Below are positions 1 through 6,689 of a stretch of 39,710 bases of DNA, in pieces. The DNA comes from Acidobacteriota bacterium. Its GTDB lineage: Bacteria; Acidobacteriota; Blastocatellia; Pyrinomonadales; Pyrinomonadaceae. The stretch spans positions 1 to 39,710 of the forward strand of contig JAFAVK010000110.1 in the NCBI GenBank assembly GCA_019242475.1, given 5' to 3'. The notes under the pieces were generated by a model that ran no database searches, was not told where the DNA came from, and was given only the letters and a program-made list of their open reading frames with translations. Numbering within the stretch: position 1 is the stretch's first letter; every line of letters starts with the position of its first letter. The translations under genes and the position numbers were made by a program.

Positions 1-342
1 CATCAAGACCTGGTTGACGGTCAGGCGGTGCAGCCAGGTCGTGAACGCCGACTCGCCGCGGAAAGACCCGGCCTTCCGGTAGAGCTGGATGAAGACCTCT
101 TGAGCTAAGTCCTCCGCCTCGGCCGTGTTCGCCGTCATCCGCAGGCACAAGGAGTAGACGCGCCGGGAGTGGCGCGCGTACAACTCCTCAAACGCCGCCA
201 TGTCCCCGGATGACGCCGCCTGCGTCAGCTCGTAGTCTTCGGCGCTTTCGATCTCGAACTCGGGTCTCGTCACGTCTTCGAACGCCCGGCCCAGCAGAAG
301 GTCGCCCGTCCTCAACTCACAACTCTCCACTTTGAAAGTCAC
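1..342 (-). CDS. ECF-type RNA polymerase sigma factor, N-terminal part
   Basis: This is the first part of an extracytoplasmic-function sigma-70 factor; the rest lies beyond the left edge. The reverse strand reads an acidic leader, then SSGDMAAFEELYARHSRRVY and the region-2 core LCLRMTANTAEAEDLAQEVF, followed by the RGESAFTTWLHRLTVNQVL segment typical of ECF region 2.3-2.4. Such proteins bind core polymerase and direct it to a small promoter set. Region 4 is not in the window. The start is uncertain: I used the GTG at 342, but no clear ribosome binding site precedes it, and internal GTG codons or the ATG at 201 are possible. No anti-sigma gene is visible on this side. Confidence 0.8.
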   Translation of the reverse strand, partial: MTFKVESCELRTGDLLLGRAFEDVTRPEFEIESAEDYELTQAASSGDMAAFEELYARHSRRVYSLCLRMTANTAEAEDLAQEVFIQLYRKAGSFRGESAFTTWLHRLTVNQVLM

Positions 343-593
343 GCTGACGCGCCCGCCTTTTGTCGAGTTCGAAAAGCTCGCCCGGCAGGGGTTTGTGGCC
401 CGCGGCTGGGGAGCCTTTGGCCTGTTGCCGGGTCTATCGCGACTGTGATGCGGGGCGCGCCGCGCGTCGTTGCCCTACCCCGCCTGAAATCAACGTTTTC
501 CGCCGCCCGCGCCGCCCCGTTTTCAGGTTTTCCCCGGTGCCGGCCGGGCTTCCGGAATTCTAACACACGCCCGCGCGCACGAATCGAGGCCCG
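343..593. other. Intergenic spacer with no supported gene
   Basis: About 250 bases between the ABC permease stop and the sigma factor start, both on the minus strand. It presumably holds the sigma factor promoter. Short open frames on both strands have arginine- and proline-rich compositions typical of chance frames in G+C-rich DNA. I see no convincing promoter, terminator or RNA gene. Confidence 0.4.
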
Positions 594-1394
594 CTAGACG
601 GTCTCGGCGCTGTAGCGCGCGAGCAGGCCCGTGCGGACGACGTGCCTGTGGACGCGCACGAAGAGCCAGCAGGCGAGCAGCACGTAGACGACGGCGAGCA
701 GGACGCCCCACGCGAGCGGCGCCCACGCAGCCTCCCCGCCCGCGACGACGGCGCGCATCCCCTCGAAGACGTACGAGGGCGGGAGGGCGCGCCCCAGCCC
801 GCGCATCCAGAGGGGCAGCGTCGAGAGCGGGTAGAAGACGCCCGCGAACGGCGAGACCAGCGCCGGCAGGGGCCACACGAACCACTCCGACGCCGGCCCG
901 AACCTTAACACGACGGCCGCCCCGACCACCCCCAGCGCGATGCCGAACAGGAAGAGCACGAGCAGGAACGGCACGAGCAGCAGCCCGTAGCCGGCGAACG
1001 AGAGCCCGAACACGGCCGACGCCAGCACGAGCATGACGAGGAGGCCGACGGCGCTCGTCGCGACGCTGGAGAGGACGAGGCCCGCGAGGTACTCGGAAAT
1101 CTTCAGCGGCGAGGCGAAGAAGTTGAGGAAGTTGCGCGCCCACACGTCTTCGAGGAAGGCGGTCGTCACCCCGTGCATCACGCGCGAGAAGAAGTCCCAG
1201 AGCAGCACCGCGCCGAGCAGGGCCGGGACGAAGTTGTAGCCGGGCGCGGCGACCGTGTTGAGGTAGCGCGTGATGAAGCCCCAGAGGACGATGTCCACCG
1301 TGATCCAAGCGAAGAGCGGCAGCACGCGCGCCAGGCTCCCGCGCAGGAGGTAGAGCTGCCGCAGGAAGATGGCCGCCGCGCGCCCCGCCTTCAT
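594..1394 (-). CDS. ABC-2 type transporter permease
   Basis: A 266-residue inner-membrane protein with about six hydrophobic segments, for example around GLLVMLVLASAVFGLSFAGY, LLLVPFLLVLFLFGIALGVV and LAWGVLLAVVYVLLACWLFV. The near-C-terminal stretch with PLSTLPLWMRGLGRALPPSY fits the conserved loop of ABC-2 family permeases, which work as exporters of drugs, polysaccharides or lipids. The ATG at 1394 overlaps the stop of the upstream ATPase gene in a TCAT (ATGA on the coding strand) 4-base overlap, so the two are translationally coupled and probably form one transporter. A longer open frame exists upstream, but it reads through the ATPase gene in another frame and is rejected. The substrate cannot be told. 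Confidence 0.88.
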   Translation of the reverse strand: MKAGRAAAIFLRQLYLLRGSLARVLPLFAWITVDIVLWGFITRYLNTVAAPGYNFVPALLGAVLLWDFFSRVMHGVTTAFLEDVWARNFLNFFASPLKISEYLAGLVLSSVATSAVGLLVMLVLASAVFGLSFAGYGLLLVPFLLVLFLFGIALGVVGAAVVLRFGPASEWFVWPLPALVSPFAGVFYPLSTLPLWMRGLGRALPPSYVFEGMRAVVAGGEAAWAPLAWGVLLAVVYVLLACWLFVRVHRHVVRTGLLARYSAETV

Positions 1395-2221
1395 GCGACC
1401 TCGCTCTGCATGAGCGTCAGGGGCTCGCGCGCCACCGCGATGAAGAGTTCTTCCAGCGAGTCGCGCCCGTGCTCCGCGGGCAAAGTCTTCGGGTCGCCTT
1501 CGAGCAGCACGCGCCCCTTCGAGACGAAGAGCACGCGGTCGCAGACCTCCTCGACCTCGTACATGTTGTGCGAAGTCCAGAGCACGCCGCACTCGCCGCC
1601 CGCGGCGAAGCGGCGCATGCGCGCGCGCGTCTCCTGCGCCGAGGCCGGGTCGAGCGACGCGGTCGGCTCGTCGAGCAGCAGCAGGTGCGGCCGGTTGAGC
1701 ATCGCCTTGGCGAGCGCCACGCGCGTCTGCTCGCCCGAGGAGAGCACGCCGCACTTCGCGTCGCGGAAGGGCAGCAGGTCGAACTCCGTGAGCAGCTCTT
1801 CGATTCTTTGCGAGAGCCGCGCGACGCCGTAGAGCATGCCGAAGACGCGCAGGTTCTGCGCGACCGTGAGGTTGCCGGGCAGCGGCGCGTAGACGGCCGC
1901 GAAGTTCGTACAGCCCAGGGCGCGCGAGCGCTCGCGCCCCACGTCCAAGCCCTCGACGTGGATGGTGCCGGCCGTCGGCTCCAGCACGCCGAGGATCATG
2001 TTGATGGTCGTCGTCTTCCCCGCCCCGTTCGGCCCGAGCAGCCCCACGATCTCGCCGCGCGCCACCTCGAACGACACGCCGTCCACCGCCACCGTGCCGC
2101 CGTAAGCCTTGCGCAGCCCCGCCACCGACAGAACCTTCGGCGCGGCGCCCGCCCCGTTTGATCGAGAATCTTTCACCTGTCTGTTAACCGGCCCTCGTTC
2201 TCCTTTGACTTGAGTGTACAC
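1391..2221 (-). CDS. ABC transporter ATP-binding protein (ABC-2 exporter type)
   Basis: ATPase partner of the permease at 594-1394. Numbered from the GTG at 2221: Walker A GPNGAGKT at residues 63-70, signature LSSGEQ at 160-165 (a variant of LSGGQ), Walker B LLLLDE at 180-185 and the H-loop histidine at 218. It couples ATP hydrolysis to export at the inner membrane. The extreme N-terminus is uncertain: the GTG at 2221 gives about 28 residues before the ABC fold, and a GTG at 2176, downstream of an AGGAG stretch, would give a more usual length. The gene begins just beside an inverted repeat at 2243-2309, so the promoter lies in or near that spacer. Confidence 0.92.
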   Translation of the reverse strand: MYTQVKGERGPVNRQVKDSRSNGAGAAPKVLSVAGLRKAYGGTVAVDGVSFEVARGEIVGLLGPNGAGKTTTINMILGVLEPTAGTIHVEGLDVGRERSRALGCTNFAAVYAPLPGNLTVAQNLRVFGMLYGVARLSQRIEELLTEFDLLPFRDAKCGVLSSGEQTRVALAKAMLNRPHLLLLDEPTASLDPASAQETRARMRRFAAGGECGVLWTSHNMYEVEEVCDRVLFVSKGRVLLEGDPKTLPAEHGRDSLEELFIAVAREPLTLMQSEVA

Positions 2222-2242
2222 GACCGGGCGCCCAACGCAGAG

Positions 2243-2309
2243 ACGCAGAGGACGCGGAGGGTCGCAATATCTTTCCTCCGCTCACTCTGCGCCTCCGCGT
2301 CCTCTGCGT
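2243..2309. repeat. Imperfectly symmetric hairpin repeat with 18-base perfect arms
   Basis: The arms at 2243-2260 and 2292-2309 are perfectly complementary over 18 bases (ACGCAGAGGACGCGGAGG and its reverse complement), separated by 31 bases. Further GCAGAG-like half-units extend each arm. The element sits between the ABC ATPase start and the stop of the next minus-strand gene. It resembles dispersed intergenic palindromes built from 'gcagagacgcagagg' phrases in many bacterial genomes. It could also act as a terminator for the gene at 2321-2950, although no T-run follows. Confidence 0.75.
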
Positions 2310-2320
2310 TGAATCAGACC

Positions 2321-2950
2321 TTACTTCTTAGCGACGCTCCGCGTGACCTTGCCCAGCTCCTCGGCGCTTCTGCGTATCTGCTCGCTGAGGCCGATGATGC
2401 CGGCGAGGTCGCGGCTGGCCTTCGTGGACAGTTCGAGGTCAACCACGTCCGGCTGCTGGAAGACCGGGTTCCAGGCGAAACTGTTCACCAGCCCGTCAAG
2501 CCGTCCCACGGCCGAGCGCAGGGACTCCGGCGTCAAAATCTCCGCGGCCTTCTCCTGCTTCGGCGCGCCCTCCGCTTCGGGGAGCGAGAGGTACCCCTTC
2601 AAGCGCCCGGCGCGCTTCCTGACCTCGGCCGACTCCTTCCTGACGCGCGCGAGGTCGAGCGGGAGCTTCGGGTCGGCCAGGCCCGCCAGCGAGTAGTTCA
2701 CGAGCTGCAACTGCCGGAACTCCTCCGCCACCTCCCTGTAGTCGGGGCGCGGCTCGGGCGCCCGCGCCGGCCTGTCCTTCTTCAGCTTCTCCAAGTCCCA
2801 GAGCATCCGCTGGCGCATCTCCGCGTCGGCCCTCGCCGCGGCGCGCGCCGCCGAAGACGACGTGACCTGCGCGCGCGCCGACGAAGCGCAGGCGAGGGCG
2901 GCGAGCGCGAAGAAGGTCGCCAACTTGAGACGGCGTGTGTGGTCTGGCAT
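2321..2950 (-). CDS. Small secreted protein of unknown function
   Basis: A 209-residue protein I do not recognise as a named family. It begins with a basic n-region and a hydrophobic core (LATFFALAALACASSARAQ), a typical Sec signal peptide ending in AxA before Q. The mature part is highly charged and helix-prone, with AARAAARADAEMRQRMLWDL and a pattern of leucines and lysine/arginine, so it may be a helical periplasmic protein. The start at 2950 was chosen because GGGAG lies five bases upstream; a GTG two codons earlier overlaps that site. It is divergent from the amidase at 3117, and the pair share a 166-base spacer containing a perfect palindrome. Confidence 0.7.
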   Translation of the reverse strand: MPDHTRRLKLATFFALAALACASSARAQVTSSSAARAAARADAEMRQRMLWDLEKLKKDRPARAPEPRPDYREVAEEFRQLQLVNYSLAGLADPKLPLDLARVRKESAEVRKRAGRLKGYLSLPEAEGAPKQEKAAEILTPESLRSAVGRLDGLVNSFAWNPVFQQPDVVDLELSTKASRDLAGIIGLSEQIRRSAEELGKVTRSVAKK

Positions 2951-3062
2951 ATCCACTCCCGAAGGCGTTGACGAAAAGGTCGGGGGCGACGTGCGCGCGA
3001 GGCCGAAACCGCAAGGAATGTCGAATGGTACGGCCGGCAGACGCGGGTCGTCAACACCGCCG

Positions 3063-3085
3063 CCGGTCGAACGCCGTTCGACCGG
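3063..3085. promoter_or_regulatory. Perfect 9+5+9 palindrome upstream of the amidase gene, operator candidate
   Basis: CCGGTCGAA (3063-3071) and TTCGACCGG (3077-3085) are perfect inverted repeats around a 5-base centre. The site lies in the divergent spacer, just upstream of a TATACT box at 3102-3107 and overlapping a TTCGAC sequence (3077-3082) at a loose -35 distance of 19 bases. That position suits a dimeric regulator of the amidase or of both divergent genes. It has no U-tract and is not placed as a terminator. The function is inference. Confidence 0.5.
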
Positions 3086-3101
3086 AAGGCCCGACGACTT
3101 T

Positions 3102-3107
3102 TATACT
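3102..3107 (+). promoter_or_regulatory. -10 box candidate (TATACT) for the amidase gene
   Basis: TATACT matches the sigma-70 -10 consensus at 5 of 6 positions and lies only nine bases before the amidase ATG at 3117. No Shine-Dalgarno sequence fits in that gap. If this box is used, the transcript would be leaderless or nearly so. Confidence 0.4.
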
Positions 3108-3116
3108 CGCGCCACG

Positions 3117-4079
3117 ATGACGAAGAAGATTCGTGCCGCCTCCGTCCAGTTCCAACACGCGCCGGGCGACAAGCAGGCCAACCTCGAAAAGATTCGCGGC
3201 TTCGTCGAGCGTGCCGCCGCGCAGGGCGTCGAGCTGATCGCCTTCCCGGAGATGTGCGTCACGGGCTACTGGCACGTCCGCAACCTCGCGCGCGCAGACG
3301 TTGACGCGCTGGCCGAGCCCTTCCCGCAAGGCCCGACGACCGCCGCGCTCCTCTCGCTCTCGAAAGAGCACGGGATGACCGTCGGCGCGGGGCTGATTGA
3401 ACGCGCCGCGGACGGGTCGCTCTATAACGCTTACGTCGTCGCCATGCCGGACGGGCGCGTCGAGCGCCACCGCAAGCTCCACGCCTTCGAGGGGCCGCAC
3501 ATGAGGTCGGGCGACTCCTACACGGTCTTCGACACGCCGCACGGCTGGCGCGTCGGCGTGCTCATCTGCTACGACAACAACATCGTCGAGAACGCGCGCG
3601 TCACGGCGCTGTCGGGCGCGGAGATTCTCCTCGCCCCGCACCAGACCGGCGGGTGCCGCTCGCGCAGCCCGCGCGCGATGGGCGCCATCGACCCCGCGCT
3701 GTGGGAGCGTCGGCGCGAAGACCCGGCCGCCGTCGAGGCGGAGTTCCGCGGGCCGAAGGGTCGCGGCTGGCTCATGCGCTGGCTGCCCTCGCGCGCGCAC
3801 GACAACGGGATGTTCCTCCTCTTCAGCAACGGCGTCGGCGTGGATGACGACGAGGTGCGGACTGGCAACGCGATGATCCTCGACCCTTACGGAGAAGTCC
3901 TGGTCGAGACGTGCAAGGCGGACGACGACATGGTCTTGGCCGACCTCGACGCCGAAGTCATCCCGACCTCTTCGGGGCGCCGCTGGCTCTCGGCGCGCCG
4001 GCCCGAGTTGTACGGGCCGCTCGCGGTGCCGACCGGCAGGGAGCGCGACACGCGCTCCGTACGCTTCGCCCTCGAATGA
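3117..4079 (+). CDS. Carbon-nitrogen hydrolase (nitrilase superfamily amidase)
   Basis: A 320-residue cytoplasmic enzyme of the nitrilase superfamily, which hydrolyses amide or nitrile C-N bonds through a Glu-Lys-Cys triad. All three residues are visible: E45 in IAFPEMCVTGY, K120 in ERHRKLHAFEG and C151 in GVLICYDNN. The length is normal. An extra segment around residues 180-220 (APHQTGGCRSRSPRAM, then WERRREDPAAVEAEF) is also seen in acidobacterial homologues I am familiar with, but I cannot assign its role. The ATG at 3117 is chosen because the conserved beta-strand RAASVQF starts right after it; an open frame further upstream has no family signature. Whether it is an amidase, ureidopropionase-like enzyme or nitrilase cannot be decided here. 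Confidence 0.92.
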   Translation: MTKKIRAASVQFQHAPGDKQANLEKIRGFVERAAAQGVELIAFPEMCVTGYWHVRNLARADVDALAEPFPQGPTTAALLSLSKEHGMTVGAGLIERAADGSLYNAYVVAMPDGRVERHRKLHAFEGPHMRSGDSYTVFDTPHGWRVGVLICYDNNIVENARVTALSGAEILLAPHQTGGCRSRSPRAMGAIDPALWERRREDPAAVEAEFRGPKGRGWLMRWLPSRAHDNGMFLLFSNGVGVDDDEVRTGNAMILDPYGEVLVETCKADDDMVLADLDAEVIPTSSGRRWLSARRPELYGPLAVPTGRERDTRSVRFALE

Positions 4080-4580
4080 TACGAACTCTCGGACGAACTC
4101 GCCGCCGAGCACTCAACGCTGAAACCTTTTCCCTCGCCGCGTCACTGACTCTGCGTGAGGGCGACCGAGGACGTGGAACTTTTAACCCGCCCCTTCGTCT
4201 TACACTTTCATAAGCAGCTCTTTCATCCGGCGGTTGAGATAGGCGCCCTGAATCGACCGCGCGCGGTGTTTTCATTTCACGGGGCGCTCCGTCAGTCCTT
4301 GGGAACTTTCAGGCCCTCCGGCCGCAAATAAGAATGGGGCGGTCGCCACTTGCGATGGCGACCACCCCGCGCGACTAACATTTCAGACGACGCCGGGGCG
4401 CGCTGAAGATGTCTCGTCTCGACAACCTGCATCTTAGCGCACCCCGGCCGCCCCTACAACGAGGCGGTTAACGAACTCCCGCGGGGGTGCGTCTTCCCGC
4501 ACAAACAAAATTCATCGTCACGCGCGCCGCCCTCCCCAGGGGCGCGTCCGGGGACGTGTGTCTTCGAGGGGAGGAGTAAG
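4080..4580. other. 500-base intergenic region with a hairpin and possible gene remnants
   Basis: No complete gene is supported. The minus strand holds two short in-frame tails that look protein-like, each ending in a stop: one ends SYLRPEGLKVPKD (stop at 4292-4294) and one reads SIQGAYLNRRMKELLMKV (stop at 4200-4202). They are too short to assign and may be remnants or parts of a repeat. A strong hairpin is at 4336-4368. The promoter of the TPR gene must lie in the last 150 bases, but I see no clear -35/-10 pair. Confidence 0.4.
4336..4368. repeat. Stem-loop (8-bp perfect stem extended by GGGG/CCCC)
   Basis: GGTCGCCA at 4341-4348 pairs with TGGCGACC at 4356-4363 around a 7-base loop. The stem is lengthened by GGGG (4336-4339) and CCCC (4365-4368) across one mismatch. 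There is no following T-run, so it is not a classic intrinsic terminator on either strand. It may be the end of the amidase transcript or part of a dispersed repeat. Confidence 0.55.
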
Positions 4581-5510
4581 ATGAAAACCAAGCTGTCAGC
4601 CGTTCTCTTCGTCTTCCTGTTCGCCGCGGGCGCGCGGGCGCAGTCGCCCGACTCCGCCCGAGAGTTCCACGAGCGCGGGGCCGAGCGCTACGCGCGCGGC
4701 GACTTCGAGGGGGCCATCTCCGACTTCACGGCCGTCATCGACCTGAGTACGAGCCTCTCGAAGAAGGGGGCGGGGCGGAGCAACTGGTCGGCCGGCGCCG
4801 ACGGGGCGGACGACGCGTTCGCGCGCGCGCGCGTGCTCGACCCGAGCGCGGCCGCCGCCTACCTGAACCGCGGGGTGGTGCGGATGGCGAAGGGCGATAA
4901 CGACGGCGCCATCGCCGACTTCGACCAGTCCCTCCACATCAAGCCCGGCGCCTGGGGCTACTACGACCGCGCGACGGCCTGGCTGTTGAAGGGCGAGAAG
5001 GCGCGCGCGCTGGAGGACTACGACAAGGCGCTGCGGCTCGACCCGCGCTTCGCCGTCGGCTACGCGGGGCGCGGCAACGCGCGGCTCGACAAGGGCGACG
5101 TGACGGGTGCGTTCGCCGACTACGCGCAGGCGATCAAGCTCGACCCGCACGACGCGAGGGTCTTCTACACGCGCGGCGACGCGCGGCGCGTGACGGGGGA
5201 CGCGGCCGGGGCGCTCGCCGACTACGAGCAGGCGATGCGGCTCGAACCGAATTACGGCGACGCCTACCACGGGCGCGGGGTGCTGAAGCTCACGGCCGGC
5301 GACTACGCCGGCGCGGTCGCCGACTTCACGAAGGCTTTGAGCCTGAACGGCGGGCTGCCGCTGGCCTACGCCAACCGCGGCCTGGCCCTCCTGCGCCAGG
5401 GCAAGGAGGCGGAGGCCGAAGGCGACTTCCGCCGCGCGCTCGAACTCAACCCCGGCCTGCGCGCGCAGATCGAAGCCAGGGTCGCGTCGATCAAGGCGCA
5501 GAAGCCTTAG
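4581..5510 (+). CDS. Exported tetratricopeptide repeat protein
   Basis: A 309-residue protein with a signal peptide (KLSAVLFVFLFAAGARAQ) followed by about seven TPR units of 34 residues, recognised by repeated patterns such as AYLNRGVVRMAKGDNDGAIA, GYAGRGNARLDKGDVTGAFA and AYANRGLALLRQGKEAEAEG. TPR arrays form superhelical protein-binding surfaces; this one should act in the periplasm. An insert rich in G, S and A (KKGAGRSNWSAGADGADDAF) interrupts the array after the first repeat. The ATG has an excellent ribosome binding site, GGGGAGGAG, six bases upstream. The gene stands alone, followed by a large palindromic repeat. The partner is unknown. Confidence 0.9.
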   Translation: MKTKLSAVLFVFLFAAGARAQSPDSAREFHERGAERYARGDFEGAISDFTAVIDLSTSLSKKGAGRSNWSAGADGADDAFARARVLDPSAAAAYLNRGVVRMAKGDNDGAIADFDQSLHIKPGAWGYYDRATAWLLKGEKARALEDYDKALRLDPRFAVGYAGRGNARLDKGDVTGAFADYAQAIKLDPHDARVFYTRGDARRVTGDAAGALADYEQAMRLEPNYGDAYHGRGVLKLTAGDYAGAVADFTKALSLNGGLPLAYANRGLALLRQGKEAEAEGDFRRALELNPGLRAQIEARVASIKAQKP

Positions 5511-5526
5511 CGCCGTCCGAAGTTAC

Positions 5527-5621
5527 TAAGTGAGAACCGCCTGCGGTAGCGGGCGGCCCTTTGCCACCCCGTCGTGGCGCTTTGCAAAGGGCCGCCCGCT
5601 ACCGCAGGCGGTTCTCACTTA
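5527..5621. repeat. Large palindromic intergenic repeat, 38-base perfect arms
   Basis: Positions 5527-5564 and 5584-5621 are perfect reverse complements over 38 bases with a 19-base centre. Each arm has inner symmetry (CCGCC ... GGCGG around TGCGGTAGC), so the single strand could fold into a branched structure like REP/BIME elements mobilised by RAYT transposases. It fills the gap between the TPR gene and the promoter of the glycosidase operon, and could also stop transcription from the TPR gene. No T-run follows. Membership in a repeat family is inferred from its form, since one copy alone is seen here. Confidence 0.85.
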
Positions 5622-5641
5622 AGAGGGTTCGGGCAGACCCG

Positions 5642-5669
5642 TTGACAAACTCCGCGGACGTGGAATACT
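5642..5669 (+). promoter_or_regulatory. Sigma-70 type promoter candidate for the ROK-GH13-GH3-GH92-GH36 operon
   Basis: A consensus -35 box TTGACA (5642-5647) is followed after 16 bases by AATACT (5664-5669, 4 of 6 matches to TATAAT). Transcription would start near 5676, just before the palindrome at 5679-5686 and the ROK start codon. It is the only consensus -35 box I noticed next to a major operon in the window. Confidence 0.55.
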
Positions 5670-5678
5670 AGCGGCCGT

Positions 5679-5686
5679 AAGCGCTT
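5679..5686. promoter_or_regulatory. CG-centred palindrome AAGCGCTT, LacI-family operator candidate
   Basis: AAGCGCTT fits the AANCGNTT core typical of LacI/GalR-family and catabolite-response operators. It lies immediately downstream of the proposed promoter and overlaps the first possible TTG start, a classic roadblock position. A similar core, AAACGTTT, occurs at the head of the ABC/GH38 operon at 29563-29570. No LacI-type regulator gene is in the window, so this is a hypothesis. Confidence 0.35.
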
Positions 5687-5714
5687 GCCATCCTCGTCGA
5701 AGGGTAACCAGACA

Positions 5715-6689
5715 TTGCCAGACCAATGCGTCGCCGGTATCGACATCGGCGGGACTAAAATCGCCCTCGCCGTCGCCGACCTCGAAGGCCGCGTCTTAGA
5801 GAAGACACGCTTCCCCGCGCGCACCGGCGAGCGCGGGCCGCACGCGATCATCGAAGAGGCGCTCGCCGAGATCGAGCGCATGCTCGGGAAGACGGGCGCG
5901 CACCTCGCGGCCGCCGGCATCGGCTGCGGCGGGCCGCTCGACCGCAAGGCGGGGCTCATCCTCTCGCCGCCGAACCTGCCCGGCTGGGACGAGTTCCCCG
6001 TCGTCAGGATAGTAGAAGAACGTCTCGGCGTGCCCGCGCTGCTCGACAACGACGCCAACGCCGCCGCGCTCGGCGAGCACCGCCACGGCGCCGGCCGCGG
6101 CTACAAACACCTCGTCTACATCACGCAGTCCACGGGCATCGGCGGCGGCGTCATCGTGCGCGGCGAGCTGGTGCACGGCGTCTACGACGGCGCGGGCGAG
6201 GTGGGGCACATGACCGTTCTGCCGGACGGCCCCGAGTGCGGGTGCGGCGGGCGCGGCTGCCTCGAAGCGCTCTGCTCGGGGACGGCCCTCGCGCGGCGCG
6301 CGCGCGCAAGGCTCGCGGCGGGCGAGGCGAGTTCCCTCTCGTCTCTAAGCCCGAACGAGGTCACGGGGCGCGCGGTGGCGGAGGCGGCGCGCGCGGGCGA
6401 CCCCGTCGCCTCGCGGGTGTGGGACGAGATGATTCACTACCTCGCGGTCGGCGTCGGCAACCTCTTCAACATTCTGGCGCCGGAGGCGGTCGTCATCGGC
6501 GGCGGCGTCTCGGAGGCGGGCGAACAGCTCTTCGGGCCTCTGCGCGAGCGCGTGCGGGCGCGCGTGCGGATGCTGCCGCCCGAGCGGATCAACATCCTGC
6601 AAGCCTCGCTCGGCGGCGACAGCGCCCTGCACGGCGCCGTCATCCTCGGCCAGGCCGCGCGCGAACGGCGACTCGAACAGACGAGCTAA
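5715..6689 (+). CDS. ROK family sugar kinase (glucokinase-like)
   Basis: Cytoplasmic ATP-dependent hexose kinase of the ROK family, first gene of the glycosidase operon; it would phosphorylate the freed sugar (glucose, mannose or similar). From the TTG at 5715 the protein has 324 residues: phosphate-binding DIGGTK at 10-15, catalytic aspartate in LLDNDANAA (D113), and the ROK zinc site with H165 in GEVGHM and CxCGxxGC cysteines C175, C177 and C182. A TTG at 5685 is in frame, but only 5715 has a Shine-Dalgarno-like GAAGGG (5699-5704) at usable distance, and family members normally start a few residues before the DIGGTK motif. The stop TAA abuts the next ATG. The sugar cannot be fixed from sequence alone. 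Confidence 0.9.
   Translation: MPDQCVAGIDIGGTKIALAVADLEGRVLEKTRFPARTGERGPHAIIEEALAEIERMLGKTGAHLAAAGIGCGGPLDRKAGLILSPPNLPGWDEFPVVRIVEERLGVPALLDNDANAAALGEHRHGAGRGYKHLVYITQSTGIGGGVIVRGELVHGVYDGAGEVGHMTVLPDGPECGCGGRGCLEALCSGTALARRARARLAAGEASSLSSLSPNEVTGRAVAEAARAGDPVASRVWDEMIHYLAVGVGNLFNILAPEAVVIGGGVSEAGEQLFGPLRERVRARVRMLPPERINILQASLGGDSALHGAVILGQAARERRLEQTS

Noticed and set aside
339..566. 75-codon minus-strand frame ending in a GTGA overlap with the sigma factor start
   Set aside because: The overlap looks like translational coupling, but the frame has a GTG start without a ribosome binding site, an arginine-rich chance composition and no family I know. The sigma factor start itself is uncertain, so the overlap is weak evidence.
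594..1754. Longer start for the ABC permease (386 codons)
   Set aside because: The first 120 codons lie in another frame of the ATPase gene and translate to arginine/alanine-rich text; the ATG at 1394 overlapping the ATPase stop is the natural start.
2862..3116. N-terminal extension of the amidase gene
   Set aside because: The extension runs antisense through the start of the divergent gene and through the palindrome and -10 box, and lacks family sequence.
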